Below are positions 8,933 to 17,984 of a DNA stretch of 64,000 nucleotides, piece after piece. The translations under genes and the position numbers were made by a program. This DNA is from Sandaracinus amylolyticus (GTDB lineage Bacteria > Myxococcota_A > Polyangia > Polyangiales > Sandaracinaceae): assembly GCF_000737325.1 (NCBI RefSeq), contig NZ_CP011125.1:6138001-6202000 (forward strand), in the 5' to 3' direction. The first letter of the stretch is position 1; each line of letters opens with the position of its first letter. The notes beneath the pieces were generated by a model. It ran no database searches. It was given only the letters and a program-made list of their open reading frames with translations, and was not told the origin of the DNA.

Positions 8933-9781
8933 ATGCTCGACATCGATCCGCTCCGCGAAGGCCCGCCCCCTCGCGCCGCCGCGACCGTGATCCTCCTGCG
9001 CGATGGCGACGCAGGGCTCGAGGTCTTCCTCGTTCGCCGCACGAAGGGCGCGGCGTTCATGGGCGGCGCGTACGTCTTTCCGGGCGGCAAGCTCGACGAC
9101 GCGGATGGCGCGCCCGCGCTGCTCGCGCGTGTGCGCGGGCTCGATCCCGAAGGTGCTGCGCGCGCGCTCGACGAGCCGATCGATCCGACGCTCGCGCTCT
9201 CGCTCTTCGTCGCCGCGATGCGCGAGACGTTCGAAGAGTCCGGCGTGCTCCTCGCGACGAGCCCGCGCGCGATCGATCTGCCCGAGGCACGCGCGCGCAT
9301 CGCGTCGGGCGGTGCGTTCGGCGCGCTCTGCGACGACCTCGACCTCACGCTCGACGCGAGCGCGATGGTGCCTTTCGCGCGCTGGGTCACGCCGGTCGTC
9401 GAGCAGCGTCGCTTCGACGCGCGCTTCTTCCTCGCGATCGCCCCGCCCGATCACGACGCGCGTCACGACGACGCGGAGACGATCACCTCGACGTGGATGA
9501 CGCCGCGCGCAGCGATCGACGCGCACCTCGCAGCGCGCATCGATCTGCCTCCGCCCACGCTGCGCACGCTCGAAGAGCTCGCATCGCATCGCGACGCGCA
9601 GAGCGCGCTCGCCGCGGCGCGGGCGCGCAAGCCGCCGCTCGTGCGCCCGGTGTTCCGTGACCTCGGTGACGGGACGTGGATCCTCGCGCTCCCCGGTGAT
9701 CCGGAGCACCCCGAGCCCCACGCCGCGCTGCCGGGCCCGACGCGCTTCACGCTGCGCGACGGCCGCTTCGTCTCCGGCTGA
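8933..9781 (+). CDS. Nudix hydrolase, NUDT19-like
   Basis: 282 residues. It opens with AATVILLRDGDAGLEVFLVRR, then GAAFMGGAYVFPGGKLDDAD and, after an insert of about 45 residues, AMRETFEESGVLL, the REXXEEXG core of the Nudix box. The separation of the Gly and REXXEE halves is typical of the NUDT19/RP2-type subfamily, some of which hydrolyse CoA derivatives. The ATG at 8933 lies soon after the upstream terminator. Substrate not determinable. Confidence 0.8.
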   Translation: MLDIDPLREGPPPRAAATVILLRDGDAGLEVFLVRRTKGAAFMGGAYVFPGGKLDDADGAPALLARVRGLDPEGAARALDEPIDPTLALSLFVAAMRETFEESGVLLATSPRAIDLPEARARIASGGAFGALCDDLDLTLDASAMVPFARWVTPVVEQRRFDARFFLAIAPPDHDARHDDAETITSTWMTPRAAIDAHLAARIDLPPPTLRTLEELASHRDAQSALAAARARKPPLVRPVFRDLGDGTWILALPGDPEHPEPHAALPGPTRFTLRDGRFVSG

Positions 9782-9829
9782 GCGGGCACGAATCGGCTAC
9801 GTCGACTCGCGCCCTGCTCTCTCCACCGT

Positions 9830-10645
9830 TCAGCCTGCGATCTTCTCGCCACCGTCGACGCGGATGACGTTGCCCGTCATCCAGCGCGTCGCCGGCATCG
9901 AGAGCGCGACGATGCACTGCGCGACGTCCTGCACGGTCGTGAGCCGCTTGTTCGGGTTCCGCGCGATCGCCTGCTGCTTCATCACGTCGCTGCCCGGGAT
10001 CTTCGAGAGCGCCGGCGTGTCGGTCACGCCCGCCTCGATCGCGTTCGCACTGATGCCGTGCGGCGCGAGCTCGATCGCGAGCTGACGAAGGTGCGACTCC
10101 AGCGCGCACTTCGCCGCGCTCACCGCCCCGTAGCCGCTCCACACCGTCGTGTTGCCGGCCGACGTCATGCCGTAGATGCGCGCGTCGTCGCCGAAGAGCC
10201 CGCGACGCAGCGTGTCCTGCGTCCAGTACACGAGGCTGTGAGCCATGACGTCGAGCGTCATGTCCATGTTCGCCTTGTTGATGTTCGACGCGGGATCCTC
10301 GGCGCCCGACCAGTACGGCTTCAGCGTCCCGAACGCGAGCGAGTGGAGCAGCACGCGGATCTTGCCGCCCTTCGCGTCGAGCTGACGCTTCACCTCGTCG
10401 AGCGTCTCGTTGCGCTTCGTCTCGTCGGCCGCGTTGACGTTGAAGAAGAGCGCCTCGCGCCCCGCGTCCTGGATCGCGCGCTTGATCTCCTCGACGTGCG
10501 CCATGCCCGCGCGACGATCGAGGTGCACGCCGATGATGTTCATGCCCGCGCGCGCGAGCGCGATGCTCGTCGCCTCGCCGAACCCGCTCGAGGCGCCGAG
10601 CACGAGTGCCCATCCGTCGAGCGTGTAGAGGTGCGCGTCTTTCAT
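9830..10645 (-). CDS. Short-chain dehydrogenase, probable FabL-type enoyl-ACP reductase
   Basis: 271-residue SDR. It has the nucleotide-binding glycine motif GASSGFGEA (17-25), the LLHSLAFG segment typical of enoyl-ACP reductases, and a Tyr172-x6-Lys179 catalytic pair (GYGAVSAAKCALE) with the longer spacing of FabI/FabL rather than the Y-x3-K of most SDRs. The C-terminus has WMTGNVIRVDGG. If so it does the last reduction of the fatty-acid cycle with NAD(P)H. The FabL assignment over a generic SDR is inference. Confidence 0.65.
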   Translation of the reverse strand: MKDAHLYTLDGWALVLGASSGFGEATSIALARAGMNIIGVHLDRRAGMAHVEEIKRAIQDAGREALFFNVNAADETKRNETLDEVKRQLDAKGGKIRVLLHSLAFGTLKPYWSGAEDPASNINKANMDMTLDVMAHSLVYWTQDTLRRGLFGDDARIYGMTSAGNTTVWSGYGAVSAAKCALESHLRQLAIELAPHGISANAIEAGVTDTPALSKIPGSDVMKQQAIARNPNKRLTTVQDVAQCIVALSMPATRWMTGNVIRVDGGEKIAG

Positions 10646-10703
10646 GTTCGAGAGTCTCCTCGTGAAACGGGGCGGGCACCCTACTGCCGCGCCGGACGGA
10701 GGG

Positions 10704-11360
10704 TCAAGCCGAGCCCGTGCGGCTCGCCTTCTCGTCGTGGCCCGACGTGCCGAAGCGCTTCGCGAGCTCCGCGAGCACCGCGCGCAGCGGGACGCGCCGA
10801 TGAAGCAGACCGACCATCACGTGATAGAGCACGTCGGCCGCTTCGCTGACGACGCGCTCGTCGCTCTCGCTCTCGATCGCGCGCGAGAGCTCGTCGGCTT
10901 CTTCGCGGATCTTCGCGACGATCTTCGGCGCGCCCTTCTCGAGCAGCGACTTCGTGTAGCTCTTCTCGGCGCTCGAATTCGCGCGCGCCTCGAGCGCGTC
11001 CTCGAGGCGCACGAGCATCGGAAGCGCGCGCCCTTCGACGCCGCCCATCGCGCGCTCGAAGAAGCAGCTCTGCGCGCCGGTATGGCAGCTCGGGCCCTCG
11101 GGATCGACGAGGTACACGACCGCGTCGCGATCGCAGTCGGCCCACACCTCGTGCACGCGCAGCACGTGCCCGCTCGTCTCGCCCTTCTTCCACGGCGCGC
11201 CGCGCGAGCGCGACCAGAAGTGCCCCTCGCCGCTCGTCATCGTCGCGCGGATCGCGTCCTCGTTCGCGTGCGCGAGCATCCTCACTTCGCCGGTGAGTCG
11301 ATCCTGCACGACGACGGTGACGAGCCCTTTCGCGTCGTACGCGAGCGCGCTTGCATCCAT
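10704..11360 (-). CDS. hisI: Bifunctional phosphoribosyl-AMP cyclohydrolase / phosphoribosyl-ATP pyrophosphatase
   Basis: Steps 2 and 3 of histidine synthesis fused in one 218-residue protein (HisIE). The cyclohydrolase half has GLVTVVVQDRLTGEVRMLAH, GHFWSRSRG, and the zinc ligands in WADCDRDAVV and GPSCHTGAQSCFF. The pyrophosphatase half has SYTKSLLEKGAPKIVAKIREEADE. I start at ATG 11360 (MDASALAYDAKG); the in-frame extension to 11492 is Arg/Ala-rich and unconvincing. No other his gene is nearby. Confidence 0.93.
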   Translation of the reverse strand: MDASALAYDAKGLVTVVVQDRLTGEVRMLAHANEDAIRATMTSGEGHFWSRSRGAPWKKGETSGHVLRVHEVWADCDRDAVVYLVDPEGPSCHTGAQSCFFERAMGGVEGRALPMLVRLEDALEARANSSAEKSYTKSLLEKGAPKIVAKIREEADELSRAIESESDERVVSEAADVLYHVMVGLLHRRVPLRAVLAELAKRFGTSGHDEKASRTGSA

Positions 11361-11485
11361 GCGCCGCACGTAGCGCGCGCACGTGGCAGCGCAAGCGCGC
11401 GCGGCCGTCCGCGATGAAGGTCGGACGGCATTTGGCCATGCATGCGCGGTCGGCCTAGTCTCCGGGCCGAAGGAGGAGACGACGC

Positions 11486-12076
11486 ATGACATCTCGCAGG
11501 AACGCGTGGCTCGTCGCGCTGGCGCTCGGCGTCGCGACGCTGACGTCCGCGGCGCCCGCTGCCCGCGCCGATCATCGCATCGACCAGCCGTTCACGGGCA
11601 CGCGCCCGTTCCAGCTCGAGTTCCACGGTGGGCTCGCGTGGTACGGGTTCGGCTTCGCAGGCGGCGCGCGCTTCGGCATCCCCATCCTGCACAACGGCTT
11701 CGTTCCGTCGATCGACAACGCCGTCTACATCAACTTCGGCGGCGACTTCTATTTCGTCGACGACTGGGGCTGCTATCGCAACGATCCGGGCGATCCCTGC
11801 GCGGGGCACGAGTACCGCTTCGCGATGGGCTTCCCGGTCGCGCTGCACTGGGAGTTCTACTTCTCCGACACGTGGAGCGCGTTCGCCGAGCTCGGCTTCC
11901 AGGTGTACCTGCCGCCGTCGCTCTTCTACCGAGGGTACGTCGACTACGGCGATCACGTCGGCGCGTGGGTCATCGCGGCGGTCGGAGGCAGCCTGCACCT
12001 CGGAGACGTCGTCTCGCTCACGCTGCGCGTCGGGAATCCGTACATCTCGTTCGGCGTGACGCTGAACCTCGGCTGA
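11486..12076 (+). CDS. Small secreted/outer-membrane beta-barrel-like protein
   Basis: 196 residues with a clear signal peptide (NAWLVALALGVATLTSAAP, cleavage near ARA-DH). The mature part alternates aromatic and small residues (LEFHGGLAWYGFGFAGGARF, INFGGDFYFVDDW) and ends LRVGNPYISFGVTLNLG, a terminal-strand pattern of beta-barrels. No family recognised. The ATG at 11486 has AAGGAGGAG at the right distance. A possible promoter is TTGGCC-N18-TAGTCT at 11432-11461. A perfect bidirectional terminator follows. Confidence 0.7.
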   Translation: MTSRRNAWLVALALGVATLTSAAPAARADHRIDQPFTGTRPFQLEFHGGLAWYGFGFAGGARFGIPILHNGFVPSIDNAVYINFGGDFYFVDDWGCYRNDPGDPCAGHEYRFAMGFPVALHWEFYFSDTWSAFAELGFQVYLPPSLFYRGYVDYGDHVGAWVIAAVGGSLHLGDVVSLTLRVGNPYISFGVTLNLG

Positions 12077-12094
12077 TTGACCCGACGACAACAG

Positions 12095-12128
12095 AAACGC
12101 CCACGGACCGCATGGTCCGTGGGCGTTT
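12095..12128. terminator. Bidirectional intrinsic terminator
   Basis: A perfect 15-bp stem (AAACGCCCACGGACC at 12095-12109 and its complement at 12114-12128) with a GCAT loop. A-tract and T-tract flank the stem on both strands, so it can end both the plus gene ending at 12076 and the carD transcript from the right. Confidence 0.85.
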
Positions 12129-12150
12129 CGCGTTCGACGCGGCGTCGCGA

Positions 12151-12636
12151 TCAGCTCGCGAGGATCCCCTGGATCTCCGCTTCGACGCGGTCTTCCTTGC
12201 AGCGCCGCGCGAGCGCGAGCTCGGTGACGAGGAGGCTGCGCGCCTGATCGAGCAGGCGACGCTCGCCGAACGAGAGATCCTTGTCCGACTTCAGCCGCGT
12301 CAGGTCGCGAAGCACCTTCGCGACCTCGACCGGCGATCCGCTCTTCAGCATCTCGACGTACTCGCGCTGACGGCGGTTCCACGGCTGCGCGGTGACGGCG
12401 AACTTCGTGTCCTTGAGGACGGCGAGGACCTTGTCCGCCTCCTTCTTCGAGATCACGGCGCGGAGGCCGATGCGCTGCGCGGCGTCGGTGGGGACCATCA
12501 CCTTCATGCCGCTCTCGACGATCCGGAGGATGTAGAAGGTCTTCTTGTGACCGGCGATCTCCTTGGTCTCGACGGCCGTCACCTCACCGACGCCGTGATA
12601 GGGATGGACCGCCTTCTCGCCGACCTTGAAATCCAT
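12151..12636 (-). CDS. CarD/CdnL-family RNA polymerase-binding regulator
   Basis: 161 residues. The N-terminal Tudor-like RNAP-interaction domain reads FKVGEKAVHPYHGVGEVTAV, then KKTFYILRIVESGMKVMVP. The helical C-terminal domain follows (RRQREYVEMLKSGSPVEVAK, FGERRLLDQARSLLVTELA). These proteins stabilise open complexes at rRNA and growth promoters; in Myxococcus CdnL is essential. The ATG at 12636 is preceded by a perfect GAGGAGGT. Being short and lacking the HMGA-like tail, it is CdnL-like rather than the original Myxococcus CarD. Its own promoter is at 12806-12834. Confidence 0.92.
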   Translation of the reverse strand: MDFKVGEKAVHPYHGVGEVTAVETKEIAGHKKTFYILRIVESGMKVMVPTDAAQRIGLRAVISKKEADKVLAVLKDTKFAVTAQPWNRRQREYVEMLKSGSPVEVAKVLRDLTRLKSDKDLSFGERRLLDQARSLLVTELALARRCKEDRVEAEIQGILAS

Positions 12637-12805
12637 TCGCTGACCTCCTCGGCACCCATCCCGAGCCACGACCGAGCTCGGCCGTGTGGCCCATCAACCG
12701 GGCGCCTGCGCGTCAGCCGGGTGGCGTAGGCGCAGGTCGGGCATTCCCGGGTGCGGCCCCGCGGAGAGCCTCACGGTACGTGAGGGCAGACCGCGAGAGG
12801 CGCCA

Positions 12806-12834
12806 TGTATAGCAGAATCCGGCTCTCCGGTCAA
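12806..12834 (-). promoter_or_regulatory. Promoter of the carD-family gene
   Basis: On the minus strand TTGACC (12834-12829), a 17-bp spacer, then TATACA (12811-12806): a good sigma-70-type match in otherwise GC-rich DNA. It gives a leader of roughly 160 nt before the ATG at 12636. Confidence 0.7.
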
Positions 12835-12872
12835 TCGGCCAGTCTCGCAAAACATCTTGCGATTTCGCGCAC

Positions 12873-13874
12873 TTACGGAGCTGTGAGAGCACTCGTCGGG
12901 GCGCCGCCGTGCTCCGGCGTCCCCTCGACCAGCTCCGTGATCTCCGCCTCGAACAGGACCCGCAGCGCCGCGGCCAGGGTCCCCGCGGGGATCGTCGCGC
13001 GGAGCACGACGTGCTCGGCGTCCGCGTCGACCGTGAACGTCTCGAGGGCTGCGGGCATTCCGATCGCGACACCGAGATCGCTCGACGCGAGCGACGCGAA
13101 CAGCGCGCGGAAGTTCTCGTCCGCGCCCGGCGGGAACTCGCCCCGCAGCTCGGCGACGAGCCCGATATCGCGCTCGCCTCGCGGCGTGCCCGCGACGAGC
13201 ATCGCCCTCTCGCGCGCCAGCAGGAGCGCGACGCCCGAGCCGGGCGGCAGCCCGAGGGGCTGCGGTGCGACGACGACGAGCGGTGAGCTCCGGTGCGCCA
13301 TCAGCAGCGACGCGGCAGGCTCCGCGCCGAGCGCTCCACCCGCCTCGCCATGCCGCGCACGCCCGAGCACGTCCTCGGCGAGCTCGGGCGACCCGCTGAT
13401 CACCGCGAGCACGTGATCCGCGAGCGCGACCAGATCCCGACGCGCGCCCTGGTAGTGCCCGGCTCGCCGCACGAAGGGCGCCTCCGAGCTCGACTCGATC
13501 GGCAGCATCCGATGGCCCATCTCGGCCACCGCGAGCGGCGCGGAGAACGGACCGCGCACGAGCAACAGCGAGCCTGCGCGGCTCTCCGCCCAGACCAGCT
13601 CCTCGATGCGCCGCGGATCGATCCCGGTGTGCTGGCGATATCGCTCGAGGTGCTCGTCCGGCGCGATCGCCTCGAGCACGGCGCGCGCGGCGCCCTCGCG
13701 CAGCATCTCCTCGGGCCGCGCGATCACGACGACGGTCGCATCGCGCGGCACGAGATCGACGAGCGCGCCGCCCCAGCGCACGCGCTCGGCCGCGCCGACG
13801 GCTGGACGTGCCGACGAAGCCGAAGACCCGCCGCACGCGCTCGCGATCATCATCGCGAGCGCGGCGACGATCAC
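12873..13874 (-). CDS. Uncharacterised lipoprotein downstream of recA
   Basis: About 333 residues. The start is taken as GTG 13874, two bases after the recA stop. It gives VIVAALAMMIASAC-GGSS, a lipoprotein signal with lipobox IASAC, though it lacks the usual N-terminal basic residues, so an upstream start inside recA is possible. The body (VDLVPRDATVVVIARPEEML, IDPRRIEELVWAESRAGSLL) looks like a soluble periplasmic domain of a type common in myxobacterial lipoproteins; I do not recognise the family. Tight coupling to recA suggests co-transcription, hence perhaps DNA-damage induction. Confidence 0.7.
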   Translation of the reverse strand: MIVAALAMMIASACGGSSASSARPAVGAAERVRWGGALVDLVPRDATVVVIARPEEMLREGAARAVLEAIAPDEHLERYRQHTGIDPRRIEELVWAESRAGSLLLVRGPFSAPLAVAEMGHRMLPIESSSEAPFVRRAGHYQGARRDLVALADHVLAVISGSPELAEDVLGRARHGEAGGALGAEPAASLLMAHRSSPLVVVAPQPLGLPPGSGVALLLARERAMLVAGTPRGERDIGLVAELRGEFPPGADENFRALFASLASSDLGVAIGMPAALETFTVDADAEHVVLRATIPAGTLAAALRVLFEAEITELVEGTPEHGGAPTSALTAP

Positions 13875-13876
13875 GC

Positions 13877-14968
<1,092 letters not shown>

Positions 14969-15090
14969 CTCGTCGTGCCTTCCCTTGCGTGCCGCCTGAT
15001 TGGGCGGCGTCGCGGCATCCTCTGCGATGCCGCTGGCCATGCGATGCCGGTGCGCGCGATCCGCCGTTCGGGCGGGGCCGCGCGCCCATG

Positions 15091-15119
15091 CTGATATCTT
15101 GTTCAGTATGGATTGTCCA
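15091..15119 (-). promoter_or_regulatory. recA promoter with embedded LexA-type (SOS) box
   Basis: Minus strand: TGGACA (15119-15114), 17-bp spacer, TATCAG (15096-15091). Lying across the spacer and -10, the plus strand at 15091-15107 reads CTGATATCTTGTTCAGT. By my alignment it matches 14 of 17 positions of the Myxococcus LexA consensus CTRHAMRYBYGTTCAGS (recalled from the literature). A repressor there would block RNA polymerase, which fits SOS control of recA. Confidence 0.65.
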
Positions 15120-15185
15120 GAGGCCGACACCGCTCCGGCCTCGAACGGAACGCCTGACGTCGCGGATGGGCCGCGACTGACGCGC

Positions 15186-16433
15186 TCAGGCCCGTCCGCG
15201 CGAGATCGCCGCGTCGGCGACCATCTTCAGCGCGACGTACGACGCGAGCGTCCGGATGCGCTCGCGATCGCCCGGGAGGTTCATCGTGCGCGTCACCGTC
15301 GGCGCGCCGCGCTGCGCGAGCGCGAACCACACGGTGCCGACCGGCTTCGCGTCGGTGCCGCCACCGGGGCCCGCGATGCCCGTCACCGCCACGCCGAGGT
15401 GCGCATCGGCGCGCGCGAGCGCGCCTTCCGCCATCGCGCCTGCGACCTCGCCGCTCACCGCGCCGTGGTGCCGCATCAGCTCGACGTCGACGCCCAGCAG
15501 ATCGTGCTTCGCCGCGTTCGAGTACGTGACCGCGTCGAGCAACAGGTACTCGGAGCTTCCGGGCACGCTCGTCACCATCGCGCCGATCATCCCGCCGGTG
15601 CACGACTCCGCGATCGCCAGCGTGAGCCCGCGATCGCGCAGCATCTGCCCGACGTAGCCCGCGAACGTGTCGTCGGTCTCGCCGAACACCGCGTCACCGA
15701 GGCGATCGCGCACGGTCTGCGCGATGCGACGCGCGATCCCCTCGGCCTCCGCGTGATTGCTCGCGCGCGCGAGCACCTTCACCTCGATCTCGGGGAACGA
15801 CGCGCGATAGCCGAGCGTCACCGCGGGCTCGCTCTCCTCGATGCCCGAGAGCTTCTCGCCGACGACCGACTCGGGGAGCCCGAACGTGCGCAGCCGGATC
15901 TGGTGCGTCGTGCGCTCGGCGAGCGACGCGATCGCGGGCTCGACGTGATCCTCGACGATGCGGCGCATCTCGAAGGGCACACCGGGCAGGAAGAAGACGC
16001 GCGCGCCGTCGAGCTCGATCGCGAAGCCCGGCGCGGTGCCCACCGCGTTGGGCAGGATCGTCGCGCCGATCGGGAAGTCCGCCTGCTTCTCGTTCGTCTT
16101 CGACATCTCGCGACCGAGCTTCGCGAAGCGACGACGGATCGCGTCGAGCGAAGGCTCGTGGCGCTCGAGCCCGACACCCAGCGCCTGGGCCGCGGCGATC
16201 GTCGTGAGGTCGTCCGTGGTCGGGCCGAGACCTCCGGTCGCGACGATCACGCGGTGCTTCGAGGCGAGCGCTCTCAGCGTCTCGACGATGCGCCCGACGT
16301 CGTCGTCGACGACGCGCAGCTCCTGCACTTCGAAGCCGAGCAACGTGAGGCGTTCCGCGAGCCAGCTCGCGTTGGTGTTCACCAGCTCGCCGCGGGTGAG
16401 CTCGGTCCCGATCGAGAGGACGGCTGCGGTCAT
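15186..16433 (-). CDS. cinA: CinA-family protein (competence/damage-inducible; NMN deamidase and ADP-ribose pyrophosphatase type)
   Basis: 415 residues, the full two-domain length. The N-terminal MoaB/MogA-like domain has [33 protein letters not shown] and [21 protein letters not shown]. The C-terminal PncC-like domain has [21 protein letters not shown] and [20 protein letters not shown]. In other bacteria the C-terminal half deamidates NMN and the N-terminal half hydrolyses ADP-ribose. It is directly upstream of recA on the same strand, as in many genomes, but recA has its own promoter in the 217-bp gap. Confidence 0.95.
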   Translation of the reverse strand: MTAAVLSIGTELTRGELVNTNASWLAERLTLLGFEVQELRVVDDDVGRIVETLRALASKHRVIVATGGLGPTTDDLTTIAAAQALGVGLERHEPSLDAIRRRFAKLGREMSKTNEKQADFPIGATILPNAVGTAPGFAIELDGARVFFLPGVPFEMRRIVEDHVEPAIASLAERTTHQIRLRTFGLPESVVGEKLSGIEESEPAVTLGYRASFPEIEVKVLARASNHAEAEGIARRIAQTVRDRLGDAVFGETDDTFAGYVGQMLRDRGLTLAIAESCTGGMIGAMVTSVPGSSEYLLLDAVTYSNAAKHDLLGVDVELMRHHGAVSGEVAGAMAEGALARADAHLGVAVTGIAGPGGGTDAKPVGTVWFALAQRGAPTVTRTMNLPGDRERIRTLASYVALKMVADAAISRGRA

Positions 16434-16535
16434 TTGGGTGGACCGGGAAGACTCCAGCGTTCGAGCGGTTGGGTCAAGCCTCGTGGGCGATCGTGCGCGC
16501 GGGTGTTAGGTAGGCCGCGAAGAGGAGGAGCCTTG

Positions 16536-17984
16536 ATGACCGAACGACCGAAGCGCGCCGCGATGGCGGTCGCGTTCCTCGGCGCGACGGCCGCGCTGGT
16601 GGGAACGGCGTCGCATCTGACCCACGTCGATGCGCAGGATCGCCCGACGAGCGCGCAGGCCGGCGCCGCCCCCGCGGAGGCGGCGAGCTCTCCGCTGTCG
16701 CGTCTCGCGATCCGCCGCGAGCGTCTCGACAACGGGCTGCGCGTGGTGCTGAACCCCGACCCGACGGTGCCCACCGTCGCGATCGCCGTCTACTACGACG
16801 TGGGCTCGCGCAACGAGGTCCGAGGGCGCTCGGGGTTCGCGCACCTGTTCGAGCACATGATGTTCCAGGGCTCGGCGAACGTGCAGCGCGGCGAGCACTT
16901 CTCGCTGATCATGAACCGCGGCGGATCGCTCAACGGCACGACGAGCGAGGACCGCACGAACTACTTCGAGACGCTGCCCGCGAACGAGCTCGAGCTCGGG
17001 CTGTTCCTCGAGTCGGATCGCATGCGCTCGCTCGCCGTCAACGAGTTCAACTTCGACAACCAGACGCAGGTCGTCATCCAGGAGCGCCAGCAGAGCTACG
17101 AGAACCGCCCGTACGCGCTCTCGTTCCTGCGCATCAACGAGCTCGCGTACGGCGACTACTGGCCCTACGCGCACTCGACGATCGGCGACACGCAGGACCT
17201 CGTCGACGCGCCGCTCTCGGCGGTGCAGGAGTTCTGGCAGACGTACTACTCGCCGAGCAACGCGGTGCTCTCGATCGCCGGTGACTTCGATCCCGATCAG
17301 GCGATGGAGCTCGTGCGGCGCTACTTCGGGAACATCCCGTCGCGCGAGGTGCCGCCCTACGCGCCCGGCGACATCGCGCCGCAGACGGCGGAGCGCACCG
17401 ACACGATGCAGGACATGCTCGCGGACCTTCCCGCGTTCCACGTCGCGTACCACATCCCGCAGTCGCGCGAGGCCGATCACTATCCGCTCGAGATGCTCGC
17501 CCTCGCGCTCGGCGACGGCGAGTCGTCGCGCCTCTACCAGGAGCTCGTGAAGCAGCGCGAGCTCGTCTCGGAGATCTACGTCGCGACCGACGATCGACGC
17601 GGCCCCGATCTGCTGTCGATCTTCGCGCTCGTCGCCGAAGGGCACACCGGCGCAGAAGTGCGGCCGTTCATCTACGCGGCGATCGAGCGCATCGCGCGCG
17701 AGGGCATCCCGGAGCGCGAGCTCGAGAAGCTGCGCAATCGCGTGCGCGCGTCGTTCGTGTTCGGCCTCCAGAGCAACCTCGATCGCGCGAAGAACCTCGC
17801 GGAGTTCGAGATGTACTGGGGTGACGCGGAGCTGATCCGCGCCGAGCTCGATCGCTATCTCGCGGTGACGAGCGACGACATCGAGCGCGTCGCCGGCCGG
17901 TACTTCGCGGAGACGAACCGCACCGTGCTCGACGTGGTGCCCGCGCCGCGCGCCGAAGAGAGCGCGGAAGGAGGTGCGCGATGA
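16536..17984 (+). CDS. M16 family zinc metallopeptidase, catalytic subunit
   Basis: 482 residues. The inverted zinc motif is intact: His103-Leu-Phe-Glu106-His107 (FAHLFEHMMFQG), with the downstream helix containing the third ligand region. The N-terminus (ATAALVGTASHLTHVDAQD) is a signal peptide, so it acts outside the cytoplasm. The ATG at 16536 has GAGGAGGAG. Its stop overlaps the start of the next gene by ATGA. Pairs of an active and an inactive M16 protein form heterodimers (mitochondrial processing peptidase-like), which is probably the case here. Likely clears peptides or processes periplasmic or exported proteins. Confidence 0.92.
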   Translation: MTERPKRAAMAVAFLGATAALVGTASHLTHVDAQDRPTSAQAGAAPAEAASSPLSRLAIRRERLDNGLRVVLNPDPTVPTVAIAVYYDVGSRNEVRGRSGFAHLFEHMMFQGSANVQRGEHFSLIMNRGGSLNGTTSEDRTNYFETLPANELELGLFLESDRMRSLAVNEFNFDNQTQVVIQERQQSYENRPYALSFLRINELAYGDYWPYAHSTIGDTQDLVDAPLSAVQEFWQTYYSPSNAVLSIAGDFDPDQAMELVRRYFGNIPSREVPPYAPGDIAPQTAERTDTMQDMLADLPAFHVAYHIPQSREADHYPLEMLALALGDGESSRLYQELVKQRELVSEIYVATDDRRGPDLLSIFALVAEGHTGAEVRPFIYAAIERIAREGIPERELEKLRNRVRASFVFGLQSNLDRAKNLAEFEMYWGDAELIRAELDRYLAVTSDDIERVAGRYFAETNRTVLDVVPAPRAEESAEGGAR

